From the NCBI GenBank assembly GCA_009779515.1, contig WREE01000095.1:1-7639 (forward strand): a DNA stretch of 7,639 nt. Direction: 5' to 3'. The notes beneath the pieces were generated by a model. The model had not been told where the DNA came from. It searched no databases and saw only the letters and a list, made by a program, of their open reading frames with translations. This stretch comes from Symbiobacteriaceae bacterium (lineage in GTDB: Bacteria; Bacillota; JAAYKD01; WRDA01). A program made the position numbers and the translations under genes. Below are positions 1 to 4,815 of this stretch, piece by piece (within the stretch, counting starts at the first letter, position 1; every line of letters starts with the position of its first letter).

Positions 1-236
1 CATACAGAGAGTCGGTAGATGGTGTAAATCCGACTGTCATCGCGAGGTGAAGAACACCCTGGAGTCTCCGCCCGAACGTAGGTATGGCATTAAGAATAGA
101 TCGCCACCCTCATCAGTAGGCTCGGACAGGTGCGCCTGTTACAGCGTTAGCTAAAGCTGGCTTATGTCCCTATGGCATAGGCAAGTTGGGTGGTACCGCG
201 AAAAAGCCCTTCGTCCCAATATGACGAGGGCTTTTT
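1..236 (+). promoter_or_regulatory. T-box riboswitch leader of asnS (5' end cut by window edge), Asn specifier AAC
   Basis: This untranslated leader senses uncharged tRNA-Asn and decides whether transcription continues into asnS. Visible elements, in order: the distal part of stem I, with a 5-bp helix 11-15/30-34 closing a loop that contains the typical GGUGUAAA sequence; the 3' strand of the specifier loop with GAAG, the triplet AAC at 53-55, then A and a UGGAG-type strand; a small hairpin 126-130/135-139; a stem III-like hairpin 169-173/177-181; and the T-box GGGTGGTACCGCG at 188-200. In the antiterminator, TTGGG (186-190) pairs with CCCAA (215-219) and GCG (198-200) with CGT (212-214). This uses bases that otherwise form the terminator, so the two folds exclude each other. 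The 5' strand of stem I, including the expected AGUA loop strand, and the promoter lie left of the window. The specifier assignment comes from aligning the GAA-N-specifier-A pattern with well-known leaders such as glyQS, and it agrees with the downstream gene. Confidence 0.95.
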
Positions 237-250
237 CTATTTTTCTATTT
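201..250 (+). terminator. Leader terminator of the T-box
   Basis: The left arm 201-215 pairs with the right arm 223-236 through a roughly 14-bp stem with one bulged T, closed by a 7-base loop. A T-rich run follows to about 250. The 3' part of the left arm (212-215) and the loop bases up to 219 are also the 3' strand of the antiterminator, so binding of uncharged tRNA-Asn should prevent this hairpin from forming and switch asnS on. Confidence 0.93.
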
Positions 251-253
251 TTT

Positions 254-260
254 AAGGAGG
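254..260 (+). promoter_or_regulatory. Ribosome binding site of asnS
   Basis: AAGGAGG sits 7 bases before the ATG at 268 and downstream of the leader terminator, so it is transcribed only after antitermination. It fixes the asnS start codon. Confidence 0.9.
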
Positions 261-267
261 TAATCTC

Positions 268-1668
268 ATGGCAACACCTGCCAAAATCACCCCTGTCCGC
301 GCTCTCTACCGGGATACAGGAAACTTCCTGGGTCAAGAGATCACCTTGCAAGGGTGGGTGCGCACCATCCGTTCTTCCCGGACTGTCGGTTTTATCGAGC
401 TCAATGACGGCTCTTTCTTCGAGAACCTGCAAATCGTTTTTAACGACTCCTTGCCAGACTTTGCCGAAATTGCCAAGTACCCCATCGCCTCAGCTTTGGC
501 AGTTTACGGTACCTTAGTAGCTACCCCTGGGGCGCAGCAGCCTTTCGAGCTCCAGGCTACTGCCGTGCACCTGGTAGCATCTTCTGACAACGAGTACCCT
601 TTGCAAAAAAAGTTTCACACGGTGGAGTTTTTGCGGGATATCGCCCACCTACGTCCCCGCAGTAGTTTATTCTCTGCTGTCTTTCGAGTTCGTTCCGTAG
701 TCTCGTATGCTATCCACCGCTATTTTCAAGAGCTGGGCTTTGTTTATGTTCATGCCCCTCTGATCACCGGCTCCGATGCCGAAGGTGCTGGGGAAATGTT
801 TACCGTTACGACGATTGATGCCGCTAAACCCCCTACTTTACCCAGCGGAGGGATCGACTACACCCAAGACTTTTTCGGCAAGCATACCCATCTCACTGTT
901 TCCGGGCAAATGGAAGCCGAGTGCTTTGCTTTAGCTTTTCGTAACGTCTACACCTTTGGCCCCACTTTTCGAGCGGAAAACTCCAACACTACCCGTCATG
1001 CTGCGGAGTTTTGGATGATTGAACCAGAAATGGCCTTCGCCGATTTAGAAGACAACATGGTCAATATTGAAGGGTTGGTTAAAGCTATCGTCAACGCCGT
1101 CCTTAAGGAGTGCCCCGAGGAGGTAGCTTATTTTAGTGAAGTAGCCGATAAAGGTTTATTAGAACGGTTGCAGAATGTAGTAAACAACGAGTTTGCTCGG
1201 GTTAGCTACACCGAGGCTATCGACTTGCTTCTGGCGTCAGGAGCTACCTTCGAGTTTCCTGTCTTTTGGGGTTGCGACTTAAAAACAGAACATGAACGTT
1301 ATTTGGCGGAAACCCATTTTCAACGCCCCGTCTTTGTTTACAATTACCCTAAAGAGATTAAAGCTTTCTACATGCGCTTGAACGACGACGGGCGCACGGT
1401 GGCAGCTACCGATCTCCTAGTGCCTGGAGTAGGCGAAATTGTGGGTGCCAGCCAAAGAGAAGAGCGGTTGGAGCTGTTGAAGCAGCGCATTACCGAAAAC
1501 GGGATGCCCCTGGATAGCTACTGGTGGTATCTGGAGCTGCGGCGCTACGGGGGAGTCTACCATAGCGGTTACGGTTTAGGTCTCGAGCGGATGCTTATGT
1601 ATGTCACCGGCGTTAGCAACATTCGTGATGTTATCCCCTTCCCTCGCACGGTCGGTAACTGTTGGTAA
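268..1668 (+). CDS. asnS: Asparaginyl-tRNA synthetase (class II)
   Basis: This cytoplasmic enzyme activates asparagine with ATP and charges tRNA-Asn. The 466-residue length equals that of E. coli AsnRS. Residues 1 to about 105 form the N-terminal OB-fold anticodon-binding domain (LQGWVRTIRSSR around 27-36, then the ELNDGSFFENLQIVF strand-turn). The catalytic core follows: class II motif 1 at roughly 138-165, the Asn/Asp-subgroup segment HLTVSGQMEAE near 208-217, motif 2 at 234-257 with FRAENSNTTRH and EFWMIEPEMAF, and motif 3 at about 435-460 with GLGLERMLMYVTG and IRDVIPFPR. The SNTTRHAAEFWM wording and the PFPRTVGNC end are typical of AsnRS rather than AspRS, and the AAC specifier of the leader supports this independently. 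The ATG is fixed by the ribosome binding site at 254-260. The gene is intact, with all class II motifs present. No terminator separates it from the peptidase gene 32 bases downstream. Confidence 0.97.
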   Translation: MATPAKITPVRALYRDTGNFLGQEITLQGWVRTIRSSRTVGFIELNDGSFFENLQIVFNDSLPDFAEIAKYPIASALAVYGTLVATPGAQQPFELQATAVHLVASSDNEYPLQKKFHTVEFLRDIAHLRPRSSLFSAVFRVRSVVSYAIHRYFQELGFVYVHAPLITGSDAEGAGEMFTVTTIDAAKPPTLPSGGIDYTQDFFGKHTHLTVSGQMEAECFALAFRNVYTFGPTFRAENSNTTRHAAEFWMIEPEMAFADLEDNMVNIEGLVKAIVNAVLKECPEEVAYFSEVADKGLLERLQNVVNNEFARVSYTEAIDLLLASGATFEFPVFWGCDLKTEHERYLAETHFQRPVFVYNYPKEIKAFYMRLNDDGRTVAATDLLVPGVGEIVGASQREERLELLKQRITENGMPLDSYWWYLELRRYGGVYHSGYGLGLERMLMYVTGVSNIRDVIPFPRTVGNCW

Positions 1669-1685
1669 CATTAATACCACAAAAA

Positions 1686-1692
1686 AAGGAGG
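1686..1692 (+). promoter_or_regulatory. Ribosome binding site that decides a TTG start for the peptidase
   Basis: A perfect AAGGAGG lies 8 bases before TTG 1701 in the short gap after asnS. A longer frame could start at TTG 1662, but that codon overlaps the asnS stop, has no such site in front of it, and would place this Shine-Dalgarno sequence inside the coding region. The 1701 start is therefore preferred. Confidence 0.88.
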
Positions 1693-1700
1693 AACAAGAC

Positions 1701-3743
1701 TTGCGTCAAATCACCATTAAAGACCTTTACTCCTTCGAATGGTTTGTAGATCCTGCTCTCTCCCCGGACGGTTCCCAGTATGCTCTAACCCGTTCTTACT
1801 GTTATGAAGAAACCAAAGAGTATCGCGCCCAAGTTTACCTGGCACCCACCATCCCAGGGGGGGTGCCGCGCCAAATAACTAACGGCACCCGAGATACTAC
1901 CCCTCGTTGGTCTCCCGATGGTAGCAAGCTGGCCTTTGTCTCTAACCGCGCCGGTGGTAACCAAATTTGGCTCCTCAACATGGCAGGTGGCGAAGCCACT
2001 CAGCTAACCTTTATGCGCAACGGTGCCGGTAACCCAGTTTGGTCTCCCGATGGCACCAAAATTGCCTTCTCTGCCCGCATGCACCGGGATGATGAGCTAG
2101 ACAAAATGTATAAGCCCATCACTCAGAAAGAGCGGGAAGATGCCGCCAAATACAAAAGAGAGCACGCCCTTATTGTCGATAACTTGCACTATCGCACGGA
2201 TGGAGCTGGTTTCTTCGATAACTACTACGCTCATATCTGGGTACTGCAGCTCTCCGACGGCAAGATCACCAGGCTCACCGAGGGGAACTGGCAGCATGGC
2301 GGTTTCTCCTGGGCACCTTGCAGCAGCAAGCTGGTCTTCTCCGCTGCTCGTGCCAACAAGCCTGATGGCACCACCGCCGAAGCGAACCTCTGGATTGCTC
2401 CCGCCAGCGGTGGCGAGTTGCACCAACTCACCCTGGGCGACCAATCTTGCATGGCCCCCTCTTGGTCGCCCGATGGCAAGAATATCGCCTACCTATCCTC
2501 TCTCAAAGAGCCGGAATGGGGAGACTTGGGAGGTAATATCACCCGTATTTGGCTTATTCCGGCAGCAGGTGGGGAAACCAAATGTATCACCGCTCAGGCC
2601 GACCACGGCTTTAATGAACGGATGTATACCGACATGAGTCGGGATGCTGGTTCCTCTACTGCTCTCACTTGGTTCCCCTGCGGGAGCAAAATTTTAGCCA
2701 CTTCCAACCGCTATGGTGGTATCTATCTCCACAGCATCGGTATTGACGGCAAGGTGGAGCAGCTCTCCTCAGGGGAAAGGCACGTTTTTGGTTGGTCTCT
2801 GCACCCCAACGGCAAGGAAGTTTTAGTAGGCTGGAGCGATCCCTTAAAAGTCGGAGAGTTCTCCCTCTTAAAGCTGGAAGATAAAAGCGAAGAGCTACTC
2901 TACTCCAGCAATACCTGGCTGAAGGATGTCCATCTTAGCGAAACCTCCTCCTATTGGTGCAAAGGGGATGAAGGGCTAGATCTGCAATGCTGGGTTATGA
3001 AGCCCATAGGTTGGCAAGAGGGTAAGAAATACCCCTTACTACACATTATTCATGGTGGTCCGGCCAATATGTATGGCTTTACCTTTAACCATACCTTCCA
3101 GCTGATGGCAGCTTCCGGGTATTATGTCTTCTACACCAACCCCAGAGGGGGCTTAGGCTACGGACAAAAATTCCAGCAGGGAGTCATTCTCAAGTATGGT
3201 GAGGGAGATTATCGTGACTTAATGCTGGCGCTAGATCATGCCATTGCTACCGACCCCGGTATCGATGCGGATCGCCTGGGGGTCACCGGCATCTCCTACG
3301 GTGGTTTCATGACCAACTGGATTGTGGGACATACCGACCGTTACAAGGCAGCGATCACGGAAGCCTCCATCTCCAACTGGGTTAGCTTCTTTGGCTGTTC
3401 CGATATCGGCTACAGCTTCTGCGATAGCCAGCATGGTGCCAACCCTCTCACCGACTACGATGAAATGCTCAAACGCTCCCCCATTACCTATGTGAAGAAT
3501 GTTGTTACCCCCTTGCTCATTTCCCACAACGAAGAAGATTACCGTTGTCCTATCGAGCAGGGTGAGCAGCTTTTCGTAGCCCTAAAGAAACTGGGTCAAA
3601 CCGTGCGGCTTGTTCGCTTCCCCCACTCCAGCCATAGCTTGCCCGGCAGCGGCAACCCTGCCTTACGGGAAGATCGTCTAAAGCACTTTATGGATTGGTT
3701 TAACACTTATATCGATATTAAAAAAGAGGACTACAAAGTGTAA
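1701..3743 (+). CDS. S9-family serine peptidase (prolyl oligopeptidase / acylaminoacyl-peptidase type)
   Basis: Serine peptidases of this family cut short peptides, typically removing dipeptides or blocked residues from the N-terminus; the exact specificity cannot be read here. With the TTG start at 1701 the protein has 680 residues, a usual length. The N-terminal half is a beta-propeller with TolB/PD40-like motifs: SPDG at 21-24 and WSPDG at 70-74, 114-118 and 255-259, plus degenerate versions WAPC at 204-207 and WFPC at 324-327. The C-terminal half is an alpha/beta hydrolase: HGGP at 451-454 (oxyanion region), nucleophile Ser532 in GISYGG, Asp613 in EEDYRCP, and His645 in HSSHSLPG. The catalytic triad is complete. 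No signal peptide or membrane segment is seen, so it should be cytoplasmic. It lies 32 bases behind asnS without an intervening terminator and is followed by a strong terminator, so it is probably the second gene of the T-box-controlled operon. Its role in salvaging amino acids is inference. Confidence 0.93.
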   Translation: MRQITIKDLYSFEWFVDPALSPDGSQYALTRSYCYEETKEYRAQVYLAPTIPGGVPRQITNGTRDTTPRWSPDGSKLAFVSNRAGGNQIWLLNMAGGEATQLTFMRNGAGNPVWSPDGTKIAFSARMHRDDELDKMYKPITQKEREDAAKYKREHALIVDNLHYRTDGAGFFDNYYAHIWVLQLSDGKITRLTEGNWQHGGFSWAPCSSKLVFSAARANKPDGTTAEANLWIAPASGGELHQLTLGDQSCMAPSWSPDGKNIAYLSSLKEPEWGDLGGNITRIWLIPAAGGETKCITAQADHGFNERMYTDMSRDAGSSTALTWFPCGSKILATSNRYGGIYLHSIGIDGKVEQLSSGERHVFGWSLHPNGKEVLVGWSDPLKVGEFSLLKLEDKSEELLYSSNTWLKDVHLSETSSYWCKGDEGLDLQCWVMKPIGWQEGKKYPLLHIIHGGPANMYGFTFNHTFQLMAASGYYVFYTNPRGGLGYGQKFQQGVILKYGEGDYRDLMLALDHAIATDPGIDADRLGVTGISYGGFMTNWIVGHTDRYKAAITEASISNWVSFFGCSDIGYSFCDSQHGANPLTDYDEMLKRSPITYVKNVVTPLLISHNEEDYRCPIEQGEQLFVALKKLGQTVRLVRFPHSSHSLPGSGNPALREDRLKHFMDWFNTYIDIKKEDYKV

Positions 3744-3760
3744 GTATATACCCAAGCGCC

Positions 3761-3796
3761 AAAAACCCCGCTCATCTTCATGGGCGGGGCTTTTTT
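3761..3796. terminator. Bidirectional terminator between convergent genes
   Basis: A GC-rich 9-bp stem (3766-3774 with 3781-3789, one G-T pair) closes a 6-base loop. It is flanked by five A on the left and six T on the right, so it has a U-tract on either strand. It lies 17 bases after the peptidase stop and just past the stop of the DUF1847 gene, in a gap of only 56 bases, and so can end both transcripts. Confidence 0.92.
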
Positions 3797-3799
3797 CGA

Positions 3800-4456
3800 C
3801 TACTTCGTCTCCTCCAAGTGCAACAGACGGCGGCAATAACCGTTGAGATTATATAAAGCTCCTACGGGATTATGGGCCATCACCCGGTCTTTGGCTACCA
3901 GGGTGGTTACTGGCGCATCCGAGTATTTGGTAAAGAGACAGTCGTGTCCTACACATAACCCAATAATGACATTGATGTCGGTTTGCTCCTCGTTTAAGCT
4001 TAGCGCCTGGAGGACAGGGTTACATATCCCTTCAAAACCGCCAGGACGAACTTTACCTTCCTCGGGTATACCCAAATGGGTTTTGTCTGTACGACCAATT
4101 TTACAAGCCACCCCTATGGGCACTAGCCCTGCTGCTTCGACAATCTTGACAAACTGCTGAGCTTCGGTCATCAAACCTACACAGTTGGCAATACCGATTT
4201 TGGTATAGCTCATTTTACGGGAGAAGTGGATGATCTCCTCGGCTCGGGGTGCCAGGCAGTAGTACTCCGCTTCCACAGCGGCAGCGGCGCGAGAGATGGC
4301 CATAATCTCCTCTTTGTTGTGGAACTCTGCCAACGACTTAGCCAGCAAGCCATTTTCTTCGGCCTTGGCAGACATACATCCTTCCGGATAGTTGCGATTG
4401 GGGTTGGAGCAACTCCTGGTTTGACACTGGGCACAGCTAAAAGCAATACTGGACAT
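3800..4456 (-). CDS. DUF1847 family cysteine-rich protein, probably metal-binding
   Basis: The protein has 218 residues and no known biochemical role. The family (DUF1847) is recognised from the sequence: an N-terminal cysteine cluster (C8, C11, C16, C27, CAxC type), then VEAEYYCLAPRAEEIIHFSR, KIGIANCVGL near 86-95, a KVRPGGFEGICNP segment near 135-146, the GLCVGHDCLF block near 167-175, and a closing APVTTLVAKDR and HNPVGALY. Eleven cysteines are present in all (also C67, C92, C118, C145, C168, C173 and C208), which suits iron-sulfur or zinc binding or redox use; this is inference. There is no signal peptide or membrane segment, so it is probably cytoplasmic. The ATG is supported by AAAGGAGG 7 bases upstream. 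The gene stands alone: the surface-protein transcript ends upstream of it, and it converges on the peptidase gene. I see no convincing -35/-10 pair, though a palindrome at 4534-4547 lies in its upstream region. Related proteins are usually annotated only as metal-binding. Confidence 0.88.
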   Translation of the reverse strand: MSSIAFSCAQCQTRSCSNPNRNYPEGCMSAKAEENGLLAKSLAEFHNKEEIMAISRAAAAVEAEYYCLAPRAEEIIHFSRKMSYTKIGIANCVGLMTEAQQFVKIVEAAGLVPIGVACKIGRTDKTHLGIPEEGKVRPGGFEGICNPVLQALSLNEEQTDINVIIGLCVGHDCLFTKYSDAPVTTLVAKDRVMAHNPVGALYNLNGYCRRLLHLEETK

Positions 4457-4463
4457 GGGGGAA

Positions 4464-4471
4464 CCTCCTTT
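4464..4471 (-). promoter_or_regulatory. Ribosome binding site of the DUF1847 gene
   Basis: Read on the minus strand this is AAAGGAGG, 7 bases before the ATG at 4456-4454. It fixes the start of the DUF1847 gene. Confidence 0.9.
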
Positions 4472-4533
4472 GACTATTCCATATTGAGTTTTTACTTGAA
4501 GATCGGTGTGAACGCAGCTCGGCTTTTACCTGC

Positions 4534-4547
4534 TTTTCCACGGAAAA
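4534..4547. repeat. 14-bp palindrome upstream of the DUF1847 gene, possible operator
   Basis: TTTTCC and GGAAAA arms of 6 bp are separated by 2 bases, with perfect dyad symmetry. It lies about 78 bases upstream of the DUF1847 start and downstream (minus strand) of the surface-protein terminator, where a promoter and operator for the DUF1847 gene would be expected. There is no U-tract and the stem is short, so a protein-binding site is more likely than a terminator. The function is inference only. Confidence 0.35.
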
Positions 4548-4572
4548 TGGGGTTTTTCCTGCTGACAGTACA

Positions 4573-4613
4573 GAAAAAGGCTCCGTCGCCTTCCCAAAGA
4601 AGGAACGGAGCCT
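4573..4613 (-). terminator. Intrinsic terminator of the surface-protein gene
   Basis: A perfect 9-bp outer stem pairs 4578-4586 with 4605-4613, and a 5-bp inner stem pairs 4589-4593 with 4599-4603. On the minus strand the stem runs directly into a five-T tract. It lies 79 bases beyond the surface-protein stop codon and upstream of the DUF1847 gene, which separates the two transcription units. Confidence 0.88.
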
Positions 4614-4638
4614 GGAAATTACTTAAGAGCTTCTACTC

Positions 4639-4654
4639 CTGTCTGACCAGACAG
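4639..4654. repeat. Short inverted repeat in the 3' untranslated region of the surface-protein gene
   Basis: CTGTCTG and CAGACAG arms (7 bp) are separated by 2 bases. The repeat lies between the surface-protein stop and its terminator. The tiny centre would need at least one opened pair to form a hairpin. It could be a transcript-end structure, a protein site or chance. Confidence 0.3.
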
Positions 4655-4692
4655 TTGGTTGATAGGTTTATCTGTGATGGATAAAAACCTCT

Positions 4693-4815
4693 CTAAGCTT
4701 CTTCTTCTTTCTTCTCCTTGCGGATACCGAAGATAGAAAGCACCGAACCGGCTAAAGCCGCACTTAGAGTGAGTAACCAGAAGGAATTCATATTCCGCAC
4801 ACCGGTGTACGGCAT
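4693..4815 (-). other. C-terminal sortase sorting signal (MPYTG, membrane segment, charged tail)
   Basis: The last 40 residues hold the pentapeptide MPYTG, five residues of spacer, a hydrophobic stretch of about 21 residues, and a short RKEKKEEEA tail. This is the classic LPXTG-type arrangement, in which sortase cuts between T and G and links the protein to the cell wall. The first position is Met instead of the usual Leu. The tail starts with basic residues and ends acidic. No sortase gene lies in the window. Confidence 0.88.

Noticed and set aside
50..58. Other specifier readings (CAC His, ACA or ACC Thr)
   Set aside because: The GAA-N-specifier-A spacing known from other T-box leaders places the triplet at 53-55 (AAC), which also agrees with asnS downstream.
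268..1668. Aspartyl- or lysyl-tRNA synthetase instead of AsnRS
   Set aside because: The motif 2 and motif 3 wording, the 466-residue length and the AAC specifier all fit AsnRS.
2097..2637. Open frames on both strands inside the peptidase gene
   Set aside because: They are shadows of the conserved peptidase coding sequence with no family resemblance.
4472..4570. A sigma-70 promoter for the DUF1847 gene
   Set aside because: Candidate -35 (TTCACA or TTCAAG) and -10 boxes exist, but no pair has good match and spacing, so none is annotated.
4226..4684. Plus-strand open frame of 152 codons over the DUF1847 start and gap
   Set aside because: It overlaps the well-supported minus-strand gene and two terminator/regulatory elements, and has no recognisable domain.
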